NCBI GenBank assembly: GCA_023159155.1
Contig: JAJNNX010000014.1
Location: 930,001-994,000, forward strand
DNA length: 64,000 nt
Direction of reading: 5' to 3'
Origin: Ustulina deusta
Lineage: Eukaryota > Ascomycota > Sordariomycetes > Xylariales > Xylariaceae
Shown here: one piece after another, positions 22,616 through 34,682 of the stretch
Layout: every line of letters begins with the position of its first letter
Numbering within the stretch: the stretch's first letter is position 1
Translations under genes and position numbers: made by a program
The notes under the pieces: generated by a model
Databases searched by the model: none
Told to the model about the DNA's origin: nothing
The model's input: only the letters and a program-made list of their open reading frames with translations

Positions 22616-23280
22616 GAGATTTAGTTGATGAGACGGGATTGGGATGTAATCAAGCAAGCAAGCACGATTTCGCGGAGAGAAACTTTGCGGATTCACGGCT
22701 TTTCCAATTCCCTAGGTACATCATGGCCCCGGGTTAACGCTGTCTCGAAAGAAAAAAAAAATGTATGAAGTAGTTTCCAAAGTTCGAAACTCGGCGTTAT
22801 GGGAGGCTTTGGCTTGTACCGTAATATCATATATAGTACTACTGTACATTAGCTTGGGCATATCAGCCAAATTCATTCGACCCATTGGGACTGATTTCTT
22901 CGGGCTCTGTCTTTTTCGCATGATCTTGTTCTTCATCATTGCGTACGGCTAGTTTATCAATATGTCAAGTATGCCGAATCCAGCCCCATGACATAGTGCT
23001 GTTGATATATTATCGTTGCAAGAAACAAGTCCTGGGATATACAAGATTTTGCCCCAGGTTATTTATGTATGCATGCATCACCCCGGCCCAATATCAATCA
23101 AACTAGATAGATAGACCAGGGAATGCCTGCCTGCCTGCCTAGTACCTGAGAAAGTCGGGCAACGGCCCATCCTGTCCTGTCCCAATCATAGCATAGCATA
23201 GCATACCACCATGGCATACATAATACTCTTTTGTGTACGTCTACCCTACCCTACCCTACCCTACCCTACCCTACAATCAC
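22616..23280. other. Convergent intergenic region
   Basis: 3' flanks of the Yip1-type gene (+) and the rhodanese gene (-). It contains a short pentamer array (about six copies of CCCTA) at 23241-23274. An open frame at 22761-22952 has hydrophobic stretches but no support as a gene. Confidence 0.55.
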
Positions 23281-24081
23281 TCACCGCTCCACAGCACCCC
23301 CCTTCTCCGCCCACTCGATCCACGAGCCCGGGAACTCGCCGACGTCGGCCCACCCGGCGTCGCGCGCGATGCCGGCCGCGGCCCGGCTGCGCACGCCCGC
23401 CTTGCAGTAGAAGACGACGGCGGCGTCGCGCGCCGGCCGCGCGAACCCGAAGCGGTCCTCGAACTCGGCCGCGCTGATGTGGAAGCTGTCGGGCGCCGTC
23501 GTGATCGGGATGTTGACGGCGCCCGGGATGCGCCCCGTCGCGCGCAGCTCGGCGGGCTCGCGCACGTCGATTAGGAGGGTTGGTTTTGGCGCGCCGGGCG
23601 TGGTCGTGAGGGATTGGATCTGCAGAGAATTAGTCTAGGTAGGTAGGTGGGAAAGTAGGGAGGGAGGTTGATCGATTAATTGATTGCGCTATGTCGTGAT
23701 CGAAAGAAATAAAGCAGATAGATAGATAAAATAGATTGATAGATAGACGGGAAGAAAGAAGAAAGAAGAACAAAAAAACCCCCACGTTACCTCTTCAAAC
23801 GTCCAGATCTTGCTCCCCGTGGCCGCAGTCGTCGACCACCGCACGCCACTCCGGCTCGGCGCATCACACATGCGCCGCCTCGGCGTCTGCCGCCGCGCCG
23901 CCCTCGACACGGCTCCTACGCTTGCGACATGGGCCCTGCAGCTGAACGGCGCGCACAGCGACGAGGACGGAGCGGCAGAGACGTTTTTTTTCGCGGCCGC
24001 GCTTGCGCGCAGACACGGGCGCGCGGCGGCGGCGGCGGCGGCGGCGGACAGGATGCGACGGGTTGGGATCGAGGATGACAT
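23281..24081 (-). CDS. Rhodanese-domain protein, predicted mitochondrial sulfurtransferase
   Basis: Single-rhodanese-domain protein; such enzymes move sulfane sulfur (thiosulfate or persulfide) to a thiophilic acceptor. Exons: 23791-24081 and 23281-23619, giving 209 codons. Seen: an Arg/Ala/Ser-rich, acid-free N terminus of about 80 residues starting MSSSIPTRRIL, which looks like a mitochondrial targeting sequence; then the rhodanese domain with LLIDVREPAEL, GAVNIPI, and the active-site loop Cys169 in CKAGVRSR; and a C-terminal GSWIEWAEKGG. The splice joins WTFEE to IQSLTTT in phase 0. The ATG at 24081 is preceded by no other in-frame Met. The intron is 171 nt with GATA repeats. It resembles yeast Rdl1/Rdl2-type proteins; which of these it matches was not decided. 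Confidence 0.88.
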
Positions 24082-25799
24082 TGCGGAGTGGCACAGACAG
24101 TCCCAACGGTTCGTGGGATGGATGTGTTCGGGATATCCGTTGTTGGAGGAATTAAGTACCTAGGTAGGTAGGTTGCGACCAACCAAGCGATCGATGGTGG
24201 CGATTGATTGATTGCTACGCGCTGTATCTAGTAGATATTTAATCGGCCGAGGAAGAAAGAAAGAAAGAAAGGCTATTTATTTTATTGTAAGAGGGGCACC
24301 CGCCAATCGGCTTTGCTGCCGAGACGGTTCTTTCGCTTGCGAACCGGGGGAGGATTTGACGTCAGTATGTAGGACTTAGCTACCTGGTACCTACCTCTAT
24401 TACTCCAGCATACTATATATATATATATCGGTAGGTAGTGCTCGGTTCGATTATCTGCACAGATATATCTCTTACATACCTACCTACGTAATTTTTATAT
24501 TGTTGAGTTCTTATTCCAAGACCGAGCGAGGTAGCTAGCTGTTCAGCAAGAAAACCACGAGGCACGATATTCTAGATATCAAGTTACCTAAACCCAGGAG
24601 TAAGTACCTATAGGTATGCGTAAGTTGTAACACACATACGACAACCCAGGTTATCTATCTTAGTTCTCAAAACAAGCAAATAGTAAGCTCCAGTAGTAGT
24701 AGTACATCCTGTTTAAGTAACAATAGGTAAGTAACCAAACGCCGTTCCACTTCTCTTAACATTTCCACTTTACTTTACTTTACTTTACCTGCAGCCATGT
24801 TACTTACATTGTAGTGGTTTTTCTCTCCATGTAGGTGGGACCCAATACCATCGAGTCGGAACGAGTATAGTATCCAAGCCCAAAACCACGTAGACCTCTA
24901 GCAAGACGCCCATTAAGCCGAGTGCCTACTCACACAAAGGAAGTTATATTCATGTACAATCTATAGGGTACCTACATATATACTGATGTCATACTTACCT
25001 ACCCGCATATAACATGCATACGTAACCTATATACATCCAACATCCATATAGGTGTAATATAATACAGCCCTACGCATCTTATACAGATCTAGATCTAAAT
25101 AGCTTTAAAAACAATGAGTCCAGTAAATGCGGAGATCAGCTTGCCTACAACGACGTATAAATCAAACAAGGAAACGAGGCATGACATAACATGACGGTTC
25201 ACGCTACTTGATATCAAGAAAACGAATGGCCAAGCCTATCTGGAGCATACCAGGAAACTGATATATTTCATTTGAACATCAGCCCACGTTCGACGTTGTG
25301 GTTGATGAGCCCGCAAGATTGGTTGGTTCTAGGCTCGCTTTGTTGAGCCGCATGTGCCACCTATGAGCTGCGCCTCTTTCGTCCGACTCCCTTCCCACAA
25401 CCAACCATTCGACCCGTCTGGTTTGTCCACTGGCACAATATGCCTATCCCGTCATACTAGATAAACATCCCACACTGTCTTCGAGGGAGACGATGACGTT
25501 TTCGGAACATCAATATCATCATCTAGCAGAACATGACATCTCGGGCCTCCTATTCGTCGTAATCGGAAGGAGCTGGACGGGCCACTGATGCTGGTATCGA
25601 AGTCGCTTTAATTCAAGTATGTACAAGGCCATTAAAATTATTCTAACATCCGCTCTTCGTATAGTTCAATACTCTAATCGGCGGGCATCGTCTGCCCTTT
25701 CGCGGATGACGAGTCGTTGACTACTAGGCGGCGGCGGCCTAGGCCTCTATTATATATAGCCTTGTCTTGGCCGTCAAGGCTGGCGTCATCAACATTACT
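24082..25799. other. Intergenic, rich in TACCTA/TAGGTA motifs
   Basis: 1.7 kb upstream of the rhodanese gene and downstream of ERG5. Contains GAAA repeats at about 24255-24270, a TA repeat at about 24411-24428, CTTTA repeats at about 24770-24790, and a dense cluster of TACCTA/TAGGTA words from 24145 to 25010. No coding signal seen. Confidence 0.55.
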
Positions 25800-27578
25800 T
25801 TACCATTTCCTCTCCTCAAACGTTAGGGGGCAATCATCCTAAGCTTCGTGTTAACCTCACATCGTCATCAACCATACAGAGCTATGAGCACATACCTTGG
25901 GGAAAATGCATGCAAACACCTTGATCTCCTCGGATAGTGGCGTCGCATGGTGCTTCCAGTCTAGAAGGAGCGAGGCCTTGCCCAAAAAGAGCGCCAGGTT
26001 AAGTTGAGCATAGTGTTGACCCAGGCAGTAGTGAGGACCTGTGCCGAAAACGAGGAAGTTCTTCTTGCCCTTCTCCTCGGCATCGCCTGTATAGTATCGT
26101 TCAGGGTCGAATTCATCAGGCTTATCATAAACCTCGGGGTCCCGCAGCGCCATATATGTTGTGGGAATGATCATAGCGCCCTTAGGCACTGTGTAGTCCT
26201 CGGTGATGGGGAAAGCCTTCTTGGCCTTGTATGGGACCATGATGACAGGAGGGCGCCAGCGCAGGAGCTCACGAACGACTGCACGAGTGTATGTCATGGA
26301 CTCCAGTTGATCCAGCATGACAGGAGCGTGGATATCACCATTGCGAGCGCGATAGTTCTCCTCACGGACTCGGTCTAGAATATCGGGTCGCTGAGCAACA
26401 ACCTGGAACAAGTTCGTGGCAGCGCTGCTGGTGGCATCTTGGGAGGCGAAGAGGAAGGTGAAAATGGTACGAGCAATCTCCATATCCGAGAACTCACGGA
26501 TGATAGGAGAGGGTTTGACTAGGCCTTCAGTGGAGAGACCCTTCTCGGTAGCCTCGACCCATTTCTTGGAGTCAATCATCTCCTTGATCCAGGCATCCAT
26601 GATGCAGGTAATATCACCTCCAGCAGCCATACGAACCTTGGCCTTGGCAGCACACTTGGCGAACTCCTCCATTGTCTCACGAGCGGCACGCTGTCCGTAC
26701 CATGTACGCGTGTAGGGAATGATGATGGGGAAGTTGACCAGATCGAGGGCAGCTGTGACGAGATAGTAGTCATCGGCGACCTTCTTGATGGCAGAATCGG
26801 CCATGTAATAACCGGCAAAGGTACGAAGTGAAACGGCACACATGAGCTCGCGGAATTCGTGCATGAAAGGAAGTGGCTTGCCTCCAGCATCCTTAGTTAG
26901 CTTCAGAAACCTAGTGAAATACCGCTTGTATTCGGATTCCTGGCCCGGAAGGTAGCATTCGAGGGCCTTCCGGGTGAACAGGTTATTCAGACCCTTCCGA
27001 TAATCGACATGCTGCTTCCCATCCATGAAGACCCAGCTATCCTCTCCCAAAATCTTGGTGGCGATATCGACGACGCAGGGTTTGACGTATTGAGGAGCAT
27101 TAAAGATTTTTCGAGCAAGGTCTCGGGTCGAAGCGATGACGACGAATCTGATGAACAAAATTATAAGCCAATGGCTGGTATAGAAAAGGGGATAGAGCGT
27201 ACTTGTGGAAAACAGAAACACAACTGAGAGGACCGCTCTGCCATTTCGCCAAGTATTCTTCGAATTTGGGGTCTAGCGACTCAAGAAAGGGTCCAATGAA
27301 CGGTTCCTTGTATGCAGGCCCGGCGATAGAACCCTTCTGGAGGAGATAGCTGACTATAGAGCAGATTCGTCAGTCAGAGCACTTGTCCGGTGTGCCACTG
27401 TGGGCACGGGCTACTCACTCTGGTCGTAGGCGACAGCCAGGGCGACAAGAGAGATAGCCCAGGTGAGCAGGCTAGCGTTCATGACGGCATCGAAAACCGA
27501 CTCGATCTGAGGCGCAAAAGCACCTGCAGAAGGGATCGCATTGGCCAGAGGCGACGTGAAGCTGGCGTTCGAAGCCAT
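25800..27578 (-). CDS. ERG5: Cytochrome P450 CYP61, sterol C-22 desaturase
   Basis: Endoplasmic-reticulum P450 that introduces the C22-C23 double bond late in ergosterol synthesis. Exons: 27419-27578, 27203-27353, 25896-27147 and 25800-25838, giving 533 codons, the normal Erg5 length. Seen: an N-terminal membrane anchor ([15 protein letters not shown]); [29 protein letters not shown] (read across the exon 1-2 junction), which is typical of CYP61; the I-helix [10 protein letters not shown]; the ExxR motif in RELLRWRPP; the PERF-equivalent DPERY; and the heme loop [11 protein letters not shown] with Cys about residue 477. The last exon is only 39 nt ([12 protein letters not shown]) and follows an intron with GTATGT / CTTAG borders. 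Without it the frame would run into a false tail. No sign of damage. Neighbours are not sterol genes. Confidence 0.95.
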
Positions 27579-30500
27579 GGCCGAAGGGGGGGGATTGCCG
27601 ACCCGCGCAAACACGAATATCCGAGGGAACTATCCGAATGTTGGAACTTGACGAAGCTCAGAGAATTGGCTCGGATATCTGGTAGAGGGCAGACAGACAA
27701 GGAGGAGGTGAGGGAGAAGGAATGGTTTGGGGAGGAGAGAGACAGTTGGAGGTGTGGGCAAACTAAAGATAAATACTAGGTAATACGCCCGGAGGAGGCA
27801 CGGGTACAGTACGGGACCAGTTCTGCAATACCGGGATCGTCTGAGGCATTCGCTAGATAGGTACCTAGGTGAGCTCGTTCTCGCGGACCTATAGTGTGTG
27901 TAGTGTGTGTAGTGCAGTGTAGTGTGGTGTACGGGGGAAGCAACAAAAAAGGAGAGGGAAAAAATAAAGCTTCCCTGCATAGGTAAACTACGTACCTCCC
28001 TGCGTGGTAATATCCCGACCTACATAGAACCCGGAGAGACATGTACATGGAGATAAACTTTCCAGGGTCTAGGTACACTACGCTAGTGTACGCTATTATT
28101 TTAGAATGGCACTACGCAAATCATCCCGTCCTTTGTCCCTTCAATTCCATCCTCTCTGAACACTGTAGGGACTGTACAATACCTAACATGCAATACACAT
28201 TGTGGGCTGACTTCTGTGCAATACAGCTCGAAGATGATACCTAGTACCATTAAAAGAACAGAACTTTGAGCTTACAGTACCTACACTACTCAAGGAGCAA
28301 TGTCGGCCTTTACACAACCCTTGTCTCTTAGGTACCTGCCAAGCTTGCAGAGGGGTAGCTTCAAGAAGCTAGGTACCTACCTAGTGTAGTGTAAGTCGAT
28401 ACGAATGCGATCATGGTAACTTTTTGAATGTTTGCGAGAGAGAGAGTTGAGAATGTCATCTAAAAAAGGATAGCATGGGCATGCACCCTCATTAACCCCT
28501 ACCTTCTTATCACAACTTAGAGAGTGGTACCTGGTACAGTATGCTAGATAGCAGTACTTGGCATTGGATAATGCGCGAGAGCGATGTTGTCTGTGCGAGA
28601 GCCGCCCCTTTTCGCATTGGCCAATCTCACTCGATGGATCTTTACGTAGCTCCCCACATCCCAGTGGGGTTACCCGTTCCAGTCGCAGCAACAACTGTCG
28701 ACACATTGCGATGCTACACTATCTACAAGCTAGCAATAGAAATCTCGGGCGCTAGAACACCTACTTGGTAAACTAGAATGTCGCAAGTACAAGCTTGACA
28801 GTGAAACATGCTCCCTACACTACATCGATGCGAGGCACTCCACTACACGTACAACCAAAGACGAGGTAGCACCACTGATATGTCGCGTAGTGTACCTACA
28901 TAATCCTCTCAGCAACGTGACATCGGCTGTCCCTGCAGTGGAATGTACCTATACCTTAGCCAGATCGGCAACCGCATGGGGAGATTGAGTATCCGTCCAT
29001 CTGGCATCCCGTCTCCACCAACGAATCCCCCTCATTATTAAGCGACCAATTCCCCAATCCGAGATTCGCTTTTCTGATCTGCAACAAAATAACCACAAAC
29101 CACAACAGCTATAAAAAAAAAATGGGTTGATAATTGTGCGGTGAAGTCATTCTAGACTTGCAAGATCAAATTTGCTCCCTGTCTAGTCCATCTCTACCTT
29201 TCGAGTTTCCTTCGAACGACGCTCTGCCCATTTCTTCTTTGCCGATGATGCGACCGCGCAGATCCCCTTCTGTGTCGAGTTGCGGCGGGCCAATCATGGC
29301 AGAGCGCGAATGCGATTGCGGTTTTATCTCCGACTCCGCCTTTTTTTGATAGGCAGTCAACTCGAATACGAATACGGCCGCCGGTTCCTGCGAGTTCCCG
29401 AGCGCGGACAACCAAAAATGTCAAGCGATTTAAAATTCTGTCAACTGCTCGATCTTAAGGACAATGCACAAGGAATGTTTGGCCATCTGTCACGTGCTTT
29501 TTATTCGTGCAAGATAGGTAGTACCGATTTTCCCTACTTAGTATTTTTCCCTGCTCTATCTTCATAAGCCATAAACAAGTAGACGCTTTCCAGAAACCAC
29601 CAGCCACTTGCAATCTATCGGTGTACTAATATGCCGGTTTTTTTCAATTTTTTTTTAGTTTTTTTCTTTTTCAACATGTTGGTTCGGAGATATATTGGCG
29701 TTATCCGCGCCAAGTGAGGGCTGTCCGGGAGACTGAACACAGCTATTGATGCAATGCTCTGCCCTTGTTGTGAGTAATTGCATAGTCCATTCGACCTCGA
29801 TCACACTCCGCATCTCAGCCTCAAGTGGTGATCCCATGAGGCAAGGCAAGGCAACATTACACCCGGAGCTAAAAATGTCATATCATCTCCCGTGACCGTT
29901 TCCGTTTTCGTTTCCGTGAGTTGGCCGGGCACGTCGTGAGCAATACCTTAGGTACTGAAGGAGTTAGCAGCCTCCGGCGTGGCTGGATTCACCGGCGCAT
30001 GCTCAAGTGTCTCCTCGCCGAGCCCTGCCTATTTGAAATAGTAATATCTGTATGACGGACGTAAAGGCAATATCTACCCAACGCTGCAATATGTTGTTGC
30101 TCCATTTCAGCTCTTGGGACCCTACATATTTGACGGTTTTACTGCAACCGCAAGTCATTGACAAACTAACCCAGACTACAACAAGGTAAGAATTGAAACC
30201 ATGTTAGGTTTCAATAAGTGAAGAAAAAATGCTGCCCAAGGCACAAAGGCTGAGATAGGTACGATTTTTGCTGGCGCAAGTCGATTACCCAACCGCTAGC
30301 ACAGCCTCCCCCGGAGGATGTCTGTCTAAACCACGACTCGACATCAAGACTGCGAATAATTACCAATCCACACATCATTTTGTAAAATTTGTGCTCTTAT
30401 TATCCCCAAGCCGAAACGTCATAGTATGTCAGTATGTATGTACGTACGTATGTATCTGACTCACACCTTCAACTATTGCGTGGCCATGTCAGCGAGAAAT

Positions 30501-31558
30501 TGCCTATTCGGGAAAGAACCGTGGCTGTGCATCATCGAAGGCTTTTTTCTCTCGTCGCCAATTAACCACGATGGCTCATCGCCGTGGATGGTAAAAGAAG
30601 CACCTGGTAACTCGCTAAGTGCTAGTTTACGCAGACAAGGCGAGTTTCGCCCATAGGTAACCAAAGTAGATGGTTAGGGCTGTTGGTCATGCCTTGGCTG
30701 GAGGTGCGTAAGGTAGAGAGAGAGGTAGGTTAGGTAGGAATGGGCTCGACTGTAGATGAACCTTGTCAGTCGGGCTGTGATGTCGTGGATAAGCCGCATT
30801 TTGGAATCAATTTTGATGACGTGGTGTCGTTTATGTTGTGTATAAGTAAGGAGGTGTTCAGGTGGTTTGATGACGACTTGTGATATTCCATTCACCCTCA
30901 TGATGATCGTGATGTATTTGACAGGAGATCAGTTTCTCATCCAAAACCCCAACAACCCGCCCTTACACCTTAATTCAATGTCTGAAGAGGAGGAAATGAT
31001 ACAACGCCATAAAAAAAGACATTTAAATAGTAAGAAGATCTAGTCCCAGAGTCCATATCTATATGCCTTAGACAGCCACGATGAGATATCTCATCCGCCC
31101 TACGCAGCCGTCTTCAAACCCCAATATGAAGCCCAAACGCTGACAAGCCCCAACCTACAGGATCCCAGGGCGAAGGAGACACCGCATCCATACGATCAAG
31201 CAGCACATTCTCCAGCACGCGGACCTTGCTAAGAGAGAAATTCTCCACGATGAAGCAGAACCACGCCAACAACTACAAGTCTGCATCATCGCCAGCGACA
31301 TCTTTCTCGAGAGAAGACCGGCAGAAGCTCCTCGACGGCGCGATCCGGAATTCAATAAGGATAGGGATTTAAATACCGAATAAACGAGTGAACGAACCAA
31401 CGAAGGCAGATCGACTCTTCGCCTACAACAGCCCATCATCATATTTCCCCAACACGCCAGCCACCAACAACGCACTCCGACCAGATCAACCCACAACTCG
31501 CTCCACCACCACCACCACCACCACCCCATCTCCCAGTCCATCCGCGCGAGAAGAACAA

Positions 31559-31597
<39 letters not shown>

Positions 31598-32736
31598 TCG
31601 CAAGTCCTCCGCGCCCCAAAGCGGGACGTCCTGCGCCATCCGTCTCCTTTCTGCGTCCGCACAACACGCGCCGCCCACGAGATTCATACAGCGCATTCCG
31701 AATCCGCCGTTCCCAGACATCGCGAACGCCGCGGCCCGAGCGAAGTCTGGGATCGGGCGGGATCACGGGGGGGACGGGGGAGATTAGGAGGGAGGGAGGG
31801 AGGGAGGGAGATAGGGAGATAGAGAGAGAGAGAGAGAGATTTTGGGACGGCTGACGAAAGGGAGGCGGCGGTTTGGGCGGTTATATACCTCGATGCGGCA
31901 AGGTTGGGAAAGGGTTCGGGGGTTAGGGGGTTAGGGGTTAGGCAGGTAGAGAGCGGGCGAGTGAAGGAAAGAAGGAAACTGACAAGTAAGCGAGCTGCTT
32001 GCTTGCCTGCCTGCTTGCCTGCTTAGCTGCTCGTTTTTCTGATGAGCTGATACCGCCCCTGCGACGATGGCTTCACACAGATACTATCTATCTACTGGTT
32101 AGGATGTAGGGCAGGGACGAAAGAAGCTGCTTAGGCGACATGCCGGATTTGAGAGATTGGCGTGAGGTTGGAACGAGAAGGGGATGGACGAAGTAGGTGG
32201 AGAGAACGCAGCAGATGTCGATAGATTCGGATAGTGACGGGCCTTGTGTTAGGGGTTGGGGGGGTTCAATGTGAATAGTAATGTTTAATGTTGAGAAATG
32301 TTATACATTTTTACGGGGTTTTTATTTGTTAATTTTCATTTTTCAAGTTTCTGTCGAATCACCTTTCTTTCCTTCCATAATGATCGTCGAAAGAGATGTG
32401 TACTGTGCATCCAGCCCCGATAAACTTGAAATTTTGCAGAGGCGGAATACATAGAGAGAAAAAAGGAGAGAGTAGCACGAAACCAAAATGTGTAGATGTT
32501 GTTTTGCACAATATGAAAGGGGTATCTTAATTTTGCTCTCCGTGCTCTCTCTATACATATTCCTGCCCCAATACCGAGTCTTATTCTCTACTTCCCTGTC
32601 GCGAGAAGTAATTTCATCGCCTCTGAGACACATTGCTGTCTTTCACATGTCTTCTTACACAACCCTGACGCACTGATACACTAATATTCCGCTTCTCGTG
32701 GACAGGTGACTTCCCACCAAGCCTTACGGTAACAAA
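27579..32736. other. 5.2-kb gene-poor region
   Basis: No convincing gene. Content seen: GT/TA repeats and short homopolymers at 27890-27965; TACCTA/GGTACC palindromes at about 27860, 28330-28385 and 29945; A- and T-runs at 29112-29122 and 29639-29670; GTAC/GTAT repeats at 30430-30455; a CCA array at about 31502-31525; a CAGA array at 31563-31597; GGGA and GA arrays at 31788-31840; and TTAGGGGG-like G-rich sequence at 31918-31945. The longest open frames (31155-31822, both strands) come from these simple repeats. A short open frame of about 40 codons starts near 31250 (+) without family features. The first kilobase must hold the ERG5 promoter. Confidence 0.5.
31563..31597. repeat. CAGA tetranucleotide microsatellite
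   Basis: About eight perfect CAGA units, about 40 bp downstream of a CCA trinucleotide run, inside the gene-poor region. Confidence 0.9.
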
Positions 32737-34313
32737 TTAAAATGTGTCGTCCAGGATATCATGGTTCATCTGGACCATGCTAGGACTATCTTCCAAGGAT
32801 TCCTCAGGCACCGCACCAGCTGTGATGAGGATATCGTCTACAATGCGACGACTGGCTTCCCGAGCTATAACAATCGTGATTAGCTCCGTCTTCACCATCA
32901 CCACCACATCACTGAGCCCACACCAACCCATAAACCATATAATGAAAGGATATACTCACCAGGTGTCTGCATAAGCTTACTAGGAGGCAACGCGAACTGG
33001 ATCGTCTTAGGCGGGCTCATGCCACCAAATACACTGTCGTCATCGATGTCGTCCTCGTCGCTCTCCCACGTGATATCATCCGCTCTCCCTTTCCCCTTGC
33101 CTTGGTCCTTGGCTCGAGCCTCGGCAAAGATATCCCGTTTCTTGGCCGTCGTGGGTGTCTGCACACTGACACCTGGCGTCCGTGGCCCCCCTCCTCGGCT
33201 GCGCTGCCGCGTCTTCAGTGGTGACATATACAGGTCGCTTCGCAGCTTCGGGACTGCCATCTCGGGCGAGCTCATGGGGCTCTCGGCCCACAAGGCGCGG
33301 CGTGTCCTATCTTCTTCTGGCTCTTCCTCTGCACCCTTTCTCTGTGGCGATCGACCGCGGGTCCGCCCTGCGAGAGGGATAGTCTTGAGCGGCGTCGCTT
33401 GTAGTCGATAGTTTTTGTCTAGGACGCGATGTAGCAATAAGTCTTTGGACTTCTGGGCCGTCGACTGGGGATGTAACGTTGGTTCATCGAGAAGCAGCGA
33501 CGACGACCGCGGCGTCATCGACATATCGGGTAGTCTTGTGGTGCTTCCGTGGCGGTACGGAGGGAGTTGCATCGTGCCATCGGCAGCTTCGCCGTACTCG
33601 TCTTCGTCTTCGTCTGCGGGTAGGTCGTTCTTAAAGACCGCTCCGTTCTTGAGTTCGCGTCTGAGTGCCTGGTAGGGCGAACCGAAGTCGGCGAATTGCG
33701 TGTGCAGGGATTTTGTGGCAGGTGGGCGCGGCGTGCTGCCTGTGATGGTGGCGTCTTCGAGGAGCGAGTCCTCAATGGCGTCGCTGGCCCGTTGCTGGTC
33801 ATCTTGGTATTCGGATGACTCGGTGGTCGTGTCTTCTTGTGTGGCGTCGTAGTCTGACGTCGTCTCGTCCATGGTCGTCTCCTCGGCTGTGGTCTCCTCG
33901 ATCTCGCCTGCTAATTCCTCGTAGCCGGACAGTGACACATTCGCGGAGGCTTCGAAGAACTGTTTCCAGAACTAGAGAGTGAATGGTTAGGGAGACGCTG
34001 CCTATCGGGGGGTCGGCGTTGAGGCTCTACGCACCTTTGAAGCTTCCCATACGTTCTTTGAATGTTCGCCATACTGCTCGACAAGAGGAAGGACGCTGGT
34101 TGTGACGATTCGGTGGGCTTTGCTGAAGTTGTGGTCGATTTCTAGGAAGCCGTGATTAGTTCCGACACTGCCCTGGCTGGCGGAAGTCTATAGCAGGGGG
34201 GACCGTGATAGATAATATATGTATATGTATATACCTTGGAGCGTGAGTGTAATAGACTGCTCTAATCTCTCCAGTTCCTCCGTCAAAGTCAGGTTTCTCC
34301 CTGACGAAGCCAT
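32737..34313 (-). CDS. ASK1: DASH/Dam1 complex subunit Ask1
   Basis: Fungal outer-kinetochore protein; the DASH ring couples kinetochores to spindle microtubules. Exons: 34235-34313, 34035-34141, 32960-33971 and 32737-32864, giving 441 codons. The N-terminal 85 residues carry the conserved Ask1 domain: LTEELERLEQSITLTLQEID, then HNFSKAHRIVTTSVLPLVEQYGEHSKNVWEAS, then FWKQFFEASANVSLSGYEE (each read across junctions in phase). The middle is acidic and Thr/Glu-rich, then Ser/Pro- and Arg-rich with several SP/TP sites that would suit Cdk phosphorylation, as known for yeast Ask1 (inferred here). The C-terminal exon holds a conserved-looking helix (ASRRIVDDILITAG). The protein is longer than yeast Ask1, as is usual in filamentous fungi. 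It lies upstream-to-downstream in tandem with the gamma-tubulin complex gene, both minus strand. Confidence 0.92.
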
Positions 34314-34682
34314 TCTGGGCCGTGACACTCTAGTAACATGAAAGGGTTGGGGAGGCTCGATACCTAAGTACCTGGGTGGGTATGGATGGATGTTGAAGAG
34401 TGACTGTTAAACCCCACTGTCCATGTTCAGCAAGTAAATACCTACCTTGGCGGGGTTCGGGCAATTTTTGTGGGCAAGTAACCAAGTCGCGTCCCGACAC
34501 ACTGGATACCTACCTACTGCCCTGGACACGCGATGCGGGGCATCAAGCTACAGGGTAGGTGCACTTACCCCATGAAGCCTTGTCATTTAGGTATCTACTT
34601 CCTAAGGCAATTTACAAGCGGATCAGATCGGACTCGTTTAATCATTTTGACAGTTTGATTGGGGGTATCTCGAATAATAATA
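34314..34682. other. Short intergenic region, ASK1 promoter
   Basis: 369 bp between the 3' end of the GCP gene and the start of ASK1. Contains several TACCTA/GGTACT words at 34360-34460 and 34508-34600. No gene seen. Confidence 0.6.

Noticed and set aside
22761..22952. 63-codon frame with hydrophobic stretch downstream of the Yip1-type gene
   Set aside because: In a 3' flank with A-rich sequence right before the ATG. No support beyond chance hydrophobicity.
23241..23274. CCCTA tandem repeat resembling telomeric DNA
   Set aside because: The unit is a pentamer, not the CCCTAA hexamer, it has only about six copies, and it is flanked by ordinary genes.
29134..29567. Short overlapping plus-strand frames in the gene-poor region
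   Set aside because: Less than 100 codons each, no splice partners, no features. Treated as chance.
31155..31822. Overlapping open frames on both strands of about 144-203 codons
   Set aside because: Driven by CCA and CAGA/CTGT repeats. Composition is low-complexity, there is no family feature, and the start codons are weak or non-ATG.
31918..31945. TTAGGGGG/TTAGGGG stretch resembling interstitial telomere repeat
   Set aside because: Only two or three irregular units, with different spacing and G number; best explained as G-rich simple sequence.
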